Positions 25,561-34,769 are shown, numbered from the stretch's first letter. The stretch is 64,000 bases of DNA from Bradyrhizobium sp. CSA112 (GCF_029051645.1 NZ_JAACFS010000031.1:31077-95076), one strand, 5' to 3'. A program made the numbers and translations. Notes: generated by a model not told the origin, from the letters alone.

Positions 25561-26769
25561 ATGACCAATAGCGCCACGTCGCATCTGCTCCCCGTCTTCG
25601 CCAGGGTCGATCTCGGCTTCGAAAGCGGCGAGGGCTGCTGGCTGACCGCAACCAATGGCGAGCGCTATCTCGACTTCACCTCGGGCGTTGCGGTCAATGC
25701 GCTGGGTCATTGCCATCCGCACCTGATCAAGGCGCTGCAGGAACAGTCGGCAAAGCTCTGGCACATGTCGAACCTGTTCAGGAGCCCGGATGGCGAGAAG
25801 CTTGCCGCGCGGCTCTGCGAGCAGAGCTTTGCCGACCTTGTGTTCTTCTGCAATTCCGGCGCCGAGGCGATGGAAGGCGTGATCAAGGTCGTGCGCCGCT
25901 ACCAATTCTCCAAGGGGCACCCCGAACGCTATCGCCTCATCACCTTCGAGGGCGCGTTCCACGGCCGCACCCTGGGTACGCTCGCAGCGACCGGCTCTGC
26001 CAAATACCTCGAAGGCTTTGGGCCGCCGATGGACGGTTTTGACCAGGTGCCGCATGGCGATCTCGAAGCGGTGAAAAAGGCGATCGGTCCGCATACCGCG
26101 GGCATCCTGATCGAGCCGGTGCAGGGCGAGGGCGGCGTGCGCTCCGCGCCGCAGGCCTTCTTCAAGGCGCTGCGCCAGCTCTGCGACGAGCATGGCCTCT
26201 TGCTCGCATTTGACGAGGTGCAGACCGGCATGGGCCGCACCGGCGATCTCTTCGCCTACAAGCGCGTCGGCGCGACGCCGGATGTGATGTCGCTGGCCAA
26301 AGCGCTCGGCGGCGGCTTTCCGATCGGCGCGGTGCTGGCGACCGCGGAAGCCGCCTCCGGCATGACGCCCGGCTCGCACGGCTCGACCTTCGGCGGCAAT
26401 CCGCTGGCGATCGCTTCCGCCAATGCCGTGCTCGATGTGATGCTGAAGCCCGGCTTCTTCGACCATGTGCAGAAGATGTCGCTGCTCCTGAAACAGAAAC
26501 TGGCCTCCGTGGTCGATCGCTATCCGGCCGTGCTCTCGGAAGTGCGCGGCGAGGGGCTCCTCGTCGGCGTCAAGGCCGTGGTGCCATCGGGCGATCTCGT
26601 CAATGCGCTGCGCGACCAGAAGCTGCTGACGGTGGGCGCCGGCGACAATGTGGTGCGCTTCCTGGCGCCGCTGATCGTGACCGAGGCCGAGATCGACGAT
26701 TCCGTTCAGATGCTCGAGCGCGCCTGCGTTGCGCTGTCGGGCGCGCCGTTGAAGAAGGCGGCGGGATGA
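25561..26769 (+). CDS. argD: Acetylornithine aminotransferase
   Basis: 402 residues, class III PLP-dependent aminotransferase that converts N-acetylglutamate semialdehyde to N-acetylornithine in arginine synthesis. Visible: LDFTSGVAVNALGHCHP near the start, NSGAEAMEGVIK, GRTLGTLAATG, FDEVQTGMGRTG (PLP-contacting Asp) and SLAKALGGGFPIGAV with the Schiff-base lysine. The ATG at 25561 starts the conserved region. Its stop overlaps the argF start, so the two are cotranslated. Confidence 0.95.
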   Translation: MTNSATSHLLPVFARVDLGFESGEGCWLTATNGERYLDFTSGVAVNALGHCHPHLIKALQEQSAKLWHMSNLFRSPDGEKLAARLCEQSFADLVFFCNSGAEAMEGVIKVVRRYQFSKGHPERYRLITFEGAFHGRTLGTLAATGSAKYLEGFGPPMDGFDQVPHGDLEAVKKAIGPHTAGILIEPVQGEGGVRSAPQAFFKALRQLCDEHGLLLAFDEVQTGMGRTGDLFAYKRVGATPDVMSLAKALGGGFPIGAVLATAEAASGMTPGSHGSTFGGNPLAIASANAVLDVMLKPGFFDHVQKMSLLLKQKLASVVDRYPAVLSEVRGEGLLVGVKAVVPSGDLVNALRDQKLLTVGAGDNVVRFLAPLIVTEAEIDDSVQMLERACVALSGAPLKKAAG

Positions 26770-27695
26770 TGAGCAAGTCCGTCCGCCATTTCCTCGACAT
26801 CAGCGAACTGCCGCTGAGCGAATTGCGCAACATGCTGGCCGCCAGTACCGCCATGAAGGCGAAGCTGAAGGCGCACGAAAAGGCCACGAAGCCGCTCGAA
26901 GGCAAGACGCTGGCGATGATCTTCGAGCGTCCCTCGACCCGAACGCGGGTGTCGTTCGACGTCGGCATGCGCCAGCTTGGCGGCGAAGCCATCATGCTGA
27001 CGGGCGCGGAGATGCAGCTCGGCCGCGGCGAGACCATCGCCGACACCGCTCGCGTGCTGTCGCGCTATGTCGATGCGATCATGATCCGCATTCTCAATCA
27101 CGACGCGCTGTTGGAATTGGCCGCGCACGCAACCGTGCCCGTGATCAACGGGCTGACGCGGCGCTCGCATCCCTGCCAGGTGATGGCCGATTTGATGACC
27201 TTCGAGGAGCATCGCGGGCCGATCGAGGGCCGCACCGTGGCATGGACCGGCGACGACAACAACGTGCTGGCGTCCTGGGCGCATGCGGCCGAGCGTTTCA
27301 AGTTCAAGCTCAATGTCGCGACCCCGCTGCAGCTCGCGCCGAACAAGGCGATGAAGGACTGGATCAAGGCAACGCAGGCCCCGATCGTGCTCGGCAACGA
27401 TCCCGAGGCCGCGGTCCGCGGCGCCGATTGCGTCGTCACCGACACCTGGGTATCGATGGGCGACAAGGACGGCGAACACCGCCATAACGTGCTGAAGCCC
27501 TATCAGGTCAACGAAAAACTGATGTCGCTGGCGAACAAGGATGCGATCTTCATGCACTGCCTGCCCGCGCACCGCGGCGAAGAGGTCACCGACGAGGTGA
27601 TCGACGGTCCGCAATCGGTCGTATTCGACGAGGCCGAAAACCGCCTGCATGCGCAAAAAGGCATTCTGGCCTGGTGTTTCAACGAAGTGGCGTAG
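26766..27695 (+). CDS. argF: Ornithine carbamoyltransferase
   Basis: 309 residues. Carbamoyl-phosphate site STRTR at 57-61, the HPCQ motif (TRRSHPCQVMADL) and the ornithine-side HCLPAHRGEEV are intact. Makes citrulline from ornithine and carbamoyl phosphate. ATGATGA overlap with argD gives an argDF operon, a common arrangement in Rhizobiales. Confidence 0.96.
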   Translation: MMSKSVRHFLDISELPLSELRNMLAASTAMKAKLKAHEKATKPLEGKTLAMIFERPSTRTRVSFDVGMRQLGGEAIMLTGAEMQLGRGETIADTARVLSRYVDAIMIRILNHDALLELAAHATVPVINGLTRRSHPCQVMADLMTFEEHRGPIEGRTVAWTGDDNNVLASWAHAAERFKFKLNVATPLQLAPNKAMKDWIKATQAPIVLGNDPEAAVRGADCVVTDTWVSMGDKDGEHRHNVLKPYQVNEKLMSLANKDAIFMHCLPAHRGEEVTDEVIDGPQSVVFDEAENRLHAQKGILAWCFNEVA

Positions 27696-27701
27696 GTCTC
27701 T

Positions 27702-27845
27702 CCGTCGTCCCTGCGAAAGCAGGTAGCCATACGCCGCGGCCCCAGTAATTGAAGGCAGTGGTTGACGCCTTGCCTTACTCACAACGCCCTGTGGTTATGA
27801 GTCCCTGCGCCGAGTGCGCGATTGCGCACGGAGGCAGGGACGCGT
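27702..27845. repeat. Degenerate intergenic repeat, family A (copy 5)
   Basis: The left arm is damaged (CTGCGAAAGCAGGTAGCC) and the right arm is interrupted by GTGCGCGATTGCGCAC, but the ACGCCGCGG and TGTGGTTATGAGTCCCTGC parts are recognisable. Shows a decayed copy between argF and hslO. Confidence 0.6.
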
Positions 27846-27910
27846 GGAGATGGTTTCGCCGGCTCGTCAAGCCCTTTCGTTTTGCATGTTCCGACCCCAG
27901 ATAAGGCGCC

Positions 27911-28912
27911 ATGGATTCACAATCAGACGTCAAAATCACGACCGAGGCGCCCGTTCGCGCGCCGTCGTCCATTCCCGTCGATGATGCGGTGCTGCCGTTC
28001 GAGGTCGCAGCCCTCGATCTGCGCGGACGGCTGACCCGGCTCGGCCCCGCGCTCGACGACATCCTGACCAAGCACGATTATCCGACGCCGGTCGGCAAGC
28101 TGCTCGGCGAAGCGATCGTGCTGGCGACGCTGCTCGGATCGGCGCTGAAGTTCGAGGGCCGCTTCATCCTGCAGACGCAGACCGATGGGCCGGTGTCGTT
28201 CCTGATCGTGGATTTCCAGTCGCCGGACCGCCTGCGCGCCTATGCGCGCTATGATGCGAGGCGACTGAAGGACGGCCAGGATTCAGGCGCACTGCTTGGC
28301 AAGGGCCATCTTGCAATGACCATCGACCAGGGTCAGGACATGAGCCGCTATCAGGGCCTGGTGGCGCTCGACGGCGCCAGCCTGGAAGACGCCGCCCATG
28401 AATATTTTCTGCGCTCCGAGCAGATCCCGACCCGCGTGCGGCTCGCGGTCGGCGAGGAATGGCGCGGCGGCGACGGCGGAAAACATCGGTGGCGCGCTGG
28501 CGGCATGCTGCTGCAGTTCTTGCCGAAGGCGCCGGAGCGCGCGCGGCAGGCCGATCTGCATCCCGGCGATGCGCCGGAAGGCGCGGTGACGCATTCGCTT
28601 GCGGAAGATGATGCGTGGGTCGAGGGGCAGTCGCTGATCGGCACGGTCGAGGATGTCGAGCTGATCGATCCCGATCTGTCGGGCGAGCGCCTGCTGTACC
28701 GGCTGTTTCACGAACGCGGCGTGCGCGTGTTCACGCCGCTGCCCCTGCGCGCGCAATGCTCCTGCTCGCGCGAGGCGGTATCGGCGATGCTGAAAAGCTT
28801 CGCGCCGAAGGACCGTGCCGAAATGGTCAAGGACGACAAGGTGGTGGTGACCTGCGAGTTCTGCTCCTCGGTGTATGAGTTCACGCCGCACGAGGCGGGC
28901 GTGGAGGAGTAG
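27911..28912 (+). CDS. hslO: Redox-regulated chaperone Hsp33
   Basis: 333 residues. The C-terminal redox switch has the zinc cysteines as CSCSREA and CEFC (C-x-C...C-x2-C). Upstream is the Hsp33 substrate-binding core, with SYQG-like RYQGLVALDG. Holdase chaperone activated by oxidation of those cysteines. Slightly longer than E. coli Hsp33 (about 290) because of an N-terminal extension and an insertion near residue 195. Follows argF through a decayed repeat. Confidence 0.93.
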   Translation: MDSQSDVKITTEAPVRAPSSIPVDDAVLPFEVAALDLRGRLTRLGPALDDILTKHDYPTPVGKLLGEAIVLATLLGSALKFEGRFILQTQTDGPVSFLIVDFQSPDRLRAYARYDARRLKDGQDSGALLGKGHLAMTIDQGQDMSRYQGLVALDGASLEDAAHEYFLRSEQIPTRVRLAVGEEWRGGDGGKHRWRAGGMLLQFLPKAPERARQADLHPGDAPEGAVTHSLAEDDAWVEGQSLIGTVEDVELIDPDLSGERLLYRLFHERGVRVFTPLPLRAQCSCSREAVSAMLKSFAPKDRAEMVKDDKVVVTCEFCSSVYEFTPHEAGVEE

Positions 28913-28924
28913 CGGCGTTCGGTC

Positions 28925-29011
28925 GTAGGGTGGGCAAAGGAGCGTTAGCGACGTGCCCACCATTCGTGCTGCGCTTGTGATGGTGGGCACGCTGCGCTTT
29001 GCCCACCCTAC
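28925..29011. repeat. Intergenic palindromic repeat, family B (copy 1)
   Basis: Outer arms GTAGGGTGGGCAAAG and CTTTGCCCACCCTAC, inner arms CGTGCCCACCAT and ATGGTGGGCACG. The best-defined family in the window, with five copies. Confidence 0.92.
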
Positions 29012-29029
29012 AATTCGCGGCCATTTCAC

Positions 29030-29345
29030 TTGTCGGGCAAATCACCGGGCATAACTCCGCGCGTCTCACGGCAGATGAGGGGCGAAGATTCTCGGGGGCG
29101 ACGGTGGCAAGAAAGCCGTTCACCGGGTAGAGCACGAAGTAAGCCGTAAAGCCATTGCGCAGGGAAGGCCGGAATGCTCCCGCTGCCCTGTATGCTCGTG
29201 CGCAGTTTTGTTTGCGCAAATCGCACGCGAGACCGCGGGTGCAGCAAGCACCCGGTCTTCGCTGCGCCCTCTGATTGGAGAGGGCGGGCAAAAGAAGATG
29301 CAAACCTCGGGCGATCAGCGTCGCGAGAACGCGAAGGTATGTCAC
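29030..29345. other. Gene-free stretch between hslO and apaG, probably repetitive
   Basis: About 315 bases without a credible gene. Minus-strand reading frames across it contain stretches such as NGFTAYFVLYPVNGFLATV, which I remember as a recurrent spurious peptide in Bradyrhizobium annotations; this suggests an interspersed non-coding repeat. No second copy occurs in this window, so the claim rests on recollection. Repeats B, A and C surround it. Confidence 0.4.
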
Positions 29346-29367
29346 CTCTTTGAAATTGAGTCCTTCC

Positions 29368-29492
29368 GTCGTCCCTGCGAACGCAGGGACCCATAACCAC
29401 CGGCGGTAATTGGTTTTGTGATGTCTTTGTCATCTTGTCTTTTCCGGCAACAACGGCCGCGGAGTATGGGTCCCTGCGTTCGCAGGGACGAC
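29368..29492. repeat. Intergenic palindromic repeat, family A (copy 6)
   Basis: Left arm GTCGTCCCTGCGAACGCAGG then GACCCATAACCACCGG; right arm TATGGGTCCCTGCGTTCGC. Well preserved. Confidence 0.88.
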
Positions 29493-29518
29493 AGTCCGTG
29501 TTGCGCCGTTACCTCCAC

Positions 29519-29630
29519 GTCATTGCGAGCGTAGCGAAGCAATCCACCTCTCCGCCCGCGGCACAATGGATTGCTTCGCGGAGCCTGTCATCCGGCGGCG
29601 CTGCGCGCCGACCGGGTGGCTCGCAACGAC
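29519..29630. repeat. Intergenic palindromic repeat, family C (copy 2)
   Basis: CATTGCGAGCGTAGCGAAGC at the left; ATGGATTGCTTCGCGGAGCC and GGCTCGCAACGAC at the right. Third repeat in a row between hslO and apaG. Confidence 0.82.
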
Positions 29631-29693
29631 GCGGATGGGTCGCTGCGTACTGGATGACCACCCTTCGCGGGCGACGAGGAGGGAGCGATGCCC

Positions 29694-30086
29694 CTAGTTC
29701 AACACCCGCTTATTGTCCGGGCTATCCAGCGAGAACGTCGGCACGTCGATCTCGAACCGTTCGCCGCTTTCGCTTACCATCTGGTAGCGGCCGGTCATGA
29801 AGCCGGAGGCGGTCGGCAGCGGCACGCCGCTCGTGTATTCGAAGCGCTCGCCCGGCGCGAGTACGGGCTGCTCGCCGACCACGCCTTCGCCGCGGACTTC
29901 CTGCTTGCGGCCGGTGGCGTCGGTGATGATCCAGTGCCGGGTGCGGAGCTGCACGGTTTCAGCGCCGGTATTGGTGATGACGATGGTGTAGGACCAGAAA
30001 TACTGCCCGCGATCGACCGACGAGCGCTCGGGGAGGAAGTTCGGTTCGACGGTGACTACGATCTGGCGGGTGACGGCGCGGTACAT
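29694..30086 (-). CDS. apaG: ApaG family protein
   Basis: 130 residues, the usual ApaG length. Conserved features: VTVEPNFLPERS near the start, QYFWSYTIVITN, TRHWIITDATG, VRGEGVVGEQPVLAPGE and MTGRYQM. ApaG has a fibronectin-III-like fold; in bacteria its role is unclear (linked to cobalt resistance and magnesium efflux in enterobacteria). The start at 30086 gives the family's normal N-terminus; a longer frame upstream lacks similarity. Convergent neighbours are repeats; divergent from opgC. Confidence 0.9.
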   Translation of the reverse strand: MYRAVTRQIVVTVEPNFLPERSSVDRGQYFWSYTIVITNTGAETVQLRTRHWIITDATGRKQEVRGEGVVGEQPVLAPGERFEYTSGVPLPTASGFMTGRYQMVSESGERFEIDVPTFSLDSPDNKRVLN

Positions 30087-30247
30087 GCGGGCAAGCTTCC
30101 GGAAATCCTGTTCCGCATCATAGCCAAGAATGCGGGGGGAACCAATCTCCGGCCCGCCGGTTTGCTGGTTGTTTGATCGCGGTTTCAACATAGTTCCATT
30201 CTAGAGCGCACCCGCGCGCCGTCCGGCTCCGTAGCTGTTTGCGTATC

Positions 30248-30275
30248 TTGTTTGCAAGTTGCGGGCCGATATTAT
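30248..30275 (+). promoter_or_regulatory. Possible promoter upstream of opgC
   Basis: TTGTTT, 16 bases, then TATTAT. It lies about 45 bases upstream of the opgC start. A moderate match only. Confidence 0.3.
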
Positions 30276-30319
30276 CTTTCCCGGACCGTTCACGCCTAAA
30301 GCTCAACTAGCGGTGCCAG

Positions 30320-31558
30320 ATGTCGTCCATTGCCGATCCAGTTGCCGGAACGCCTCGCAGCGATGCCAAGGCGGTGTCTGCTGCGCCGGCGATCACGCTG
30401 CCGGTGGCTGGCGAGCGCGAATTGCGGCTCGACCTGTTTCGCGGGATGGCGCTGTGGCTGATCTTCATCGACCATCTGCCGGCCAACATCCTGACCTGGT
30501 TCACGATCCGCAATTACGGATTTTCCGACGCCACCGAAATCTTCATCTTCATCTCCGGATACACCGCCGCCTTCGTCTACGGCCGCGCGATGCTGGAGGC
30601 CGGCTTCGTGGTGGCCACCGCACGCATCTTGCGGCGGGTCTGGCAGATCTACGTCGCGCATGTGTTCCTGTTCACGATCTTCCTGGCGGAAATATCCTAC
30701 GTCGCGACCCGTTTCGAGAATCCGCTCTACAGCGAAGAAATGGGCATCATGGATTTTCTCAAGCAGCCTGACGTCACCATCGTCCAGGCGCTGCTCCTGA
30801 GGTTCCGGCCCGTCAACATGGACGTGCTGCCGCTCTACATCGTGCTGATGCTGTTTCTGCCTATCATCCTGTGGCTGATGAAGTGGCGGGCCGACATCGC
30901 GCTGGCGCTGTCGGTGCTGCTGTACGCCCTGACCTGGCACTTCGACTGGTATCTGACGGCCTATCCGAGCGGCTTCTGGATCTTCAACCCGTTCTGCTGG
31001 CAGTTGTTGTTCGTGTTCGGTGCCTGGTGTGCGCTGGGCGGCGCGGCGCGCATGTCCCGCATCCTGTCGTCGCCGGTGACGATGTGGATTTGCGTTGCCT
31101 ATCTCTCGGCCGCCTTCTTCGTCACGCTGACCTGGCACATCCCGCAGCTCAGCTTCCTGATGCCGAAGCGGATCGAACAGTGGATGTATCCGATCACCAA
31201 GACGGATCTGGACGTGTTGCGCTTTGCCCATTTCCTGGCGCTGGCGGCCCTCACCGTGCGCTTCCTGCCCAAGAATTGGTCGGGCCTGAAATCACCGTGG
31301 CTGCGACCATTGATCCTGTGTGGCCAGCATTCGCTTGAGATATTTTGTCTCGGCATCTTCCTTGCTTTTGCAGGACACTTCGTGCTGGCCGAAGTTTCCG
31401 GGGGTGCTTTCACGCACGCCATGGTCAGCCTTGCCGGAATCCTCATCATGTGGGGCGTGGCGTGGGTGATTTCGTGGTACAAGCATTCGGCCGACAAAGG
31501 AGCGTCGAAAACGAAAATCGCGGGTGGCAACGCCGACATGGCGGGAGGAAGCGCATGA
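30320..31558 (+). CDS. opgC: OpgC-family acyltransferase
   Basis: 412 residues with about ten membrane segments. The N-terminal RLDLFRGMALWLIFIDHLP carries the invariant Arg and His region, and SDATEIFIFISGYTAAFVYG is typical of OpgC (PF10129), the membrane protein that adds succinyl groups to osmoregulated periplasmic glucans. Its TGA overlaps the start of the following SGNH-type gene (ATGA), so the products should work together on glucan or other surface acylation. Acyl donor and acceptor are inferred from the family only. Confidence 0.9.
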   Translation: MSSIADPVAGTPRSDAKAVSAAPAITLPVAGERELRLDLFRGMALWLIFIDHLPANILTWFTIRNYGFSDATEIFIFISGYTAAFVYGRAMLEAGFVVATARILRRVWQIYVAHVFLFTIFLAEISYVATRFENPLYSEEMGIMDFLKQPDVTIVQALLLRFRPVNMDVLPLYIVLMLFLPIILWLMKWRADIALALSVLLYALTWHFDWYLTAYPSGFWIFNPFCWQLLFVFGAWCALGGAARMSRILSSPVTMWICVAYLSAAFFVTLTWHIPQLSFLMPKRIEQWMYPITKTDLDVLRFAHFLALAALTVRFLPKNWSGLKSPWLRPLILCGQHSLEIFCLGIFLAFAGHFVLAEVSGGAFTHAMVSLAGILIMWGVAWVISWYKHSADKGASKTKIAGGNADMAGGSA

Positions 31559-32316
31559 GGCCCGGCGCGGGAGCTGTGCTGGTTCTGACCCTGTTCGTCG
31601 GTCTTGCAGCCGCCGGTTTTGCGCGCGCCCAGGATGCCGCCCCTCAGACCTGCGAAGTCCCAAGCCATCTCCTCTCCACCGAGAGCACGCTTCCGAAGGT
31701 GGCCGAGGCCGTCAAGAACGCCCGGCCGCTGACCGTCCTGGTGGTGGGGAGCCGGTCATCGACCATCCTTTCCTCCGAAAACAGCGCCTATCCGGCCAAG
31801 CTGCAGGCGGCCCTGAAGGAAAAGCTGCCCTCGACCCCGATCAACCTCTCCATAGAATTACAGACCGGCAAGACGGCCGAGGAGGTGGACGCCAACCTCG
31901 TTAAGCTGGTGGAAGCAAAAAGGCCTACTTTGGTCATCTGGCAGACGGGAACCGTCGATGCTATGCGATCCGTCGATCCCGATGATTTTCGCGGTGCCGT
32001 CGAAGAGGGAGTTGCTGCGCTGCAAAATGCGGGATCCGATGTGGTTCTGGTCAATCTGCAATACAGCCCACGGACGGAAACGATGATTTCTGCTCCGCCA
32101 TACCTGGATAATATGCGCGTGGTGGCGCAGCAGCATAATGTTCCGCTGTTCGACCGGTTTGCCATCATGCGTCACTGGAACGACGCCGGAGATTTCGACC
32201 TGTTCAGTACTTTTCACGGCACCGACATGGCTAAACGGGTTCATGCTTGCCTCGGCCGCGCGCTGTCGAAATTTGTGCTCGATGCGGCCCGCCTCGATCA
32301 GGCGCAGCAGAATTAG
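31555..32316 (+). CDS. SGNH-hydrolase-like exported protein with degraded catalytic blocks
   Basis: 253 residues with a signal peptide (cleavage probably after ARA). It aligns with the next gene along its length, but where that has GTNA (block III) and DGLH (block V), this has GTVD and STFH. Thus the oxyanion Asn and the catalytic Asp appear to be missing, while the serine region (VVGSRSST) and final His remain. It may bind acylated glycan rather than hydrolyse it. Starts inside the opgC stop codon. SGNH assignment is by comparison with its neighbour. Confidence 0.7.
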   Translation: MRPGAGAVLVLTLFVGLAAAGFARAQDAAPQTCEVPSHLLSTESTLPKVAEAVKNARPLTVLVVGSRSSTILSSENSAYPAKLQAALKEKLPSTPINLSIELQTGKTAEEVDANLVKLVEAKRPTLVIWQTGTVDAMRSVDPDDFRGAVEEGVAALQNAGSDVVLVNLQYSPRTETMISAPPYLDNMRVVAQQHNVPLFDRFAIMRHWNDAGDFDLFSTFHGTDMAKRVHACLGRALSKFVLDAARLDQAQQN

Positions 32317-32329
32317 GGAACCAGCGTTA

Positions 32330-33361
32330 ATGAGTCGTCACTGCCCTTTTCGTTTGTCGACATTGCTGGCTGCCTCTGCCGCGGCCCTGGCGCTGTTGAC
32401 CCCTGTCTCGATGCTTCCGCTGCGTGCCCAGACGGCCCTGCAGCAGACCGCCCAGCAGGCGGCGCTGTCCGATAACGCCAAAACTGACAACAAGCCCGAA
32501 CAGAAGCCCACGGCTGAAAGCACTCCGCCGCAGACAGCGCCGACGGCCGCGGCCAATCCGACTGCGCAGAAGGGCATCACCGGCAAGGCGATCGACAAGG
32601 TAAAGGAGGTCGCTAAATCGGCCGGCGACATCTTCAGCCGCGTACCCTGCCTGCCGCCGAAGGGCGCCTCCAAATCGATGGGGTCGCTGCCGCGCGTCGC
32701 AAACAAGCTCGTCGCGGGTCAGCCGGTCGTGATTGTCGCGTTCGGATCGTCATCGACTGCCGGCTACGGCGCGACGTCTCCGGAATTCAACTACCCTAAC
32801 CGGCTCGCCGCGCAATTGCGCCGGCAATATCCGACGGCCCACATCTCCGTCATCAACGCCGGCAAGGGCGGCGAGGACGCGCCGGAAATGATGAAGCGGC
32901 TGCAGACCGCCGTGATCGACATGCGTCCGGATCTGGTGATCTGGCAGGTCGGCACCAATGCCGTGCTGCGCAACCTCGATCCGGGTGAGACTGCAAAACT
33001 CGTCGAGGAAGGCATCGCGCGCATTCAGGCTGTTGGAGCCGACATCGTGCTGATCGATCCGCAATATTCGCCGCGGGTCAACGAGCACGCGGAAAGCGCC
33101 GGCAAGATGATGAAGCTGCTGAACAAGACCGCCGAGCTTCGCAAGGTCGGCGTCTTCCCGCGCTTCGCGGTGATGAAGGACTGGCACGAGCGGCAGGCGA
33201 TCCCGATCGAGAATTTCGTGATCGCCGACGGCCTGCACATGAGCGACTGGGGCTACGCCTGCTTCGCGCAACTGCTCGGCGACGACATCATCAAGTCGGT
33301 CGGCCAGATCAAGCTCGGCGTCAACGTGCCGTCGGATGTGCGGGCGTACCGGCCGATGTAG
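32330..33361 (+). CDS. SGNH/GDSL hydrolase, exported
   Basis: 343 residues. A signal peptide (about 1-34, ending LRAQ), a Gln/Thr/Pro-rich linker, then the SGNH domain: block I FGSSSTAGYG, block II NAGKGGED, block III QVGTNA, block V DGLHMSD. All catalytic positions are visible, so it is probably an active periplasmic esterase or acyl transferase. It follows its degenerate paralogue by 13 bases in the opgC operon. Likely role: removing or transferring acyl groups placed by OpgC. Confidence 0.85.
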   Translation: MSRHCPFRLSTLLAASAAALALLTPVSMLPLRAQTALQQTAQQAALSDNAKTDNKPEQKPTAESTPPQTAPTAAANPTAQKGITGKAIDKVKEVAKSAGDIFSRVPCLPPKGASKSMGSLPRVANKLVAGQPVVIVAFGSSSTAGYGATSPEFNYPNRLAAQLRRQYPTAHISVINAGKGGEDAPEMMKRLQTAVIDMRPDLVIWQVGTNAVLRNLDPGETAKLVEEGIARIQAVGADIVLIDPQYSPRVNEHAESAGKMMKLLNKTAELRKVGVFPRFAVMKDWHERQAIPIENFVIADGLHMSDWGYACFAQLLGDDIIKSVGQIKLGVNVPSDVRAYRPM

Positions 33362-33402
33362 CCGTCGTCCCTGCGAACGCAGGGACCCATACGCCGCGGC
33401 CC
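33362..33402. repeat. Half copy of family A repeat (copy 7)
   Basis: Only the left arm CCGTCGTCCCTGCGAACGCA and CCCATACGCCGCGGC remains; the right arm is absent. It is next to a family B copy, which may have replaced the rest. Confidence 0.65.
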
Positions 33403-33423
33403 GAATGATGGAAGGCAGAATTC

Positions 33424-33517
33424 GTAGGGTGGGCAAAGGCGCGTTAGCGCTGTGCCCACCATTCCATCCTGGCACGCGCTGTGAGATGGTGGGCACGCTA
33501 CGCTTTGCCCACCCTAC
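33424..33517. repeat. Intergenic palindromic repeat, family B (copy 2)
   Basis: GTAGGGTGGGCAAAGGCGCG at the left and GTGGGCACGCTACGC then TTTGCCCACCCTAC at the right. Between convergent SGNH and metZ genes, where it could end transcription from both sides. Confidence 0.92.
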
Positions 33518-33541
33518 ACATTCTACGTGCGTAGCGTCACT

Positions 33542-34735
33542 TCACGCCTTCTCCAGCGCCGCCGCAAAATCCTCGATCAGATCATCGGCATGCTCGAGTC
33601 CGGCCGAGAAGCGGATGAAGCCCTCGCTGATGCCGAGCTCGGCGCGCGCCTCCGGCGTCAGCCGTTGGTGCGTCGTGGTCGCGGGATGGGTGACGAGGCT
33701 CTTGGCGTCGCCGAGATTGTTGGAGATGCGCGAGATCTGCAGCGCGTTGAGGCAGCGGAACGCGGCCGCCTTGCCGCCCTTGACCTCGAAGCCGATCAGG
33801 GTCGAGCCGGCGCGCATCTGCTTTTTCACCAGCGCGGCCTGCGGGTGATCGGGGCGGCCGGGATAGATCAGCCGCGAAATCTTCGGGTGCGACGCGAGCG
33901 CGTTCGCCACCTTGGCGGCCGTCTCGGTCTGCGCGCGCACGCGCACGCCAAGCGTCTCCAGCCCCTTCAGCAGCACCCACGCGTTGAACGGCGACATCGA
34001 CGGACCGGTCTGGCGCATGAAATTGTGGATGTGCTCGGCGATGAACGCTTCCGAGGACAGGATGATGCCGCCGAGGCAGCGGCCCTGGCCGTCGATATGT
34101 TTGGTGGCCGAATAGATCACGACGTCGGCGCCGAGCGACAGCGGGCTCTGCCAGATCGGGGTGGCGAATACGTTGTCCACGATCAGCCGCGCGCCGCCCT
34201 TGTGCGCGATCTCGGCGATCGACTGGATGTCCAAAATGTCGAGCGTCGGGTTGGTCGGGCTCTCCAGGAAACACGTCTTGGTGTTCGGCTGCATCGCGCG
34301 TTTCCACTGGTCGAGGTCGAGGCCGTCGACCAGGGTGGACTGGATGCCGTAGCGCGGCAGCAGGTCCTCCACCACATAGCGGCAGGAGCCAAACATCGCC
34401 TTCGCCGCCACCACGTGGTCGCCGGCCTTCAACGGCGCGAGGATCGCGGTGGTCACCGCCGCCATGCCGGTCGCGGTCGCGCGCGCGGCTTCCGCGCCTT
34501 CGAGCTCGATCATGCGCCGCTCGAACATCGAGATGTTCGGATTGGAGAAGCGCGAATAGAGAAAGCCGGGATCTTCGCCCTTGAATCGCGCCTCGCATTG
34601 CTCGGCCGTATCGTAGATGAACCCCTGCGTCAGGAACAGCGCCTCGGACGTCTCGCCGAATTGCGAGCGCAGGGCGCCGGAATGCACCAGCTTGGTTTCG
34701 GGGCGAAAACGCTTGGTAGAACCAGTCTCAGACAT
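33542..34735 (-). CDS. metZ: O-succinylhomoserine sulfhydrylase
   Basis: 397 residues, Cys/Met-metabolism PLP enzyme. YSRFSNPN, the SATKHIDGQGRCLGG lysine motif, and HPATTTHQRLTPEARAELGI match MetZ, which makes homocysteine from O-succinylhomoserine and sulfide. The start is at 34735 with GGAGGTCAC directly before it. Expression is controlled by the SAM-II riboswitch and attenuator immediately upstream, so high SAM should reduce MetZ. It is monocistronic, facing a family B repeat at its 3' end. Confidence 0.95.
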   Translation of the reverse strand: MSETGSTKRFRPETKLVHSGALRSQFGETSEALFLTQGFIYDTAEQCEARFKGEDPGFLYSRFSNPNISMFERRMIELEGAEAARATATGMAAVTTAILAPLKAGDHVVAAKAMFGSCRYVVEDLLPRYGIQSTLVDGLDLDQWKRAMQPNTKTCFLESPTNPTLDILDIQSIAEIAHKGGARLIVDNVFATPIWQSPLSLGADVVIYSATKHIDGQGRCLGGIILSSEAFIAEHIHNFMRQTGPSMSPFNAWVLLKGLETLGVRVRAQTETAAKVANALASHPKISRLIYPGRPDHPQAALVKKQMRAGSTLIGFEVKGGKAAAFRCLNALQISRISNNLGDAKSLVTHPATTTHQRLTPEARAELGISEGFIRFSAGLEHADDLIEDFAAALEKA

Positions 34736-34769
34736 GTGACCTCCGCCGTGACCACCGGAAAATGGTCAC
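34736..34769 (-). promoter_or_regulatory. Hairpin next to the metZ ribosome binding site
   Basis: On the minus strand GTGACCA (34769-34763) pairs with TGGTCAC (34754-34748). The same GTGACC could instead pair with GGTCAC at 34741-34736, which overlaps the GGAGG site and abuts the ATG. This offers a second, translational control point. Confidence 0.45.

Noticed and set aside
28881..29345. Minus-strand open frame of about 150 codons after hslO
   Set aside because: It overlaps the end of hslO antisense, a family B repeat and a repetitive stretch; no coding features.
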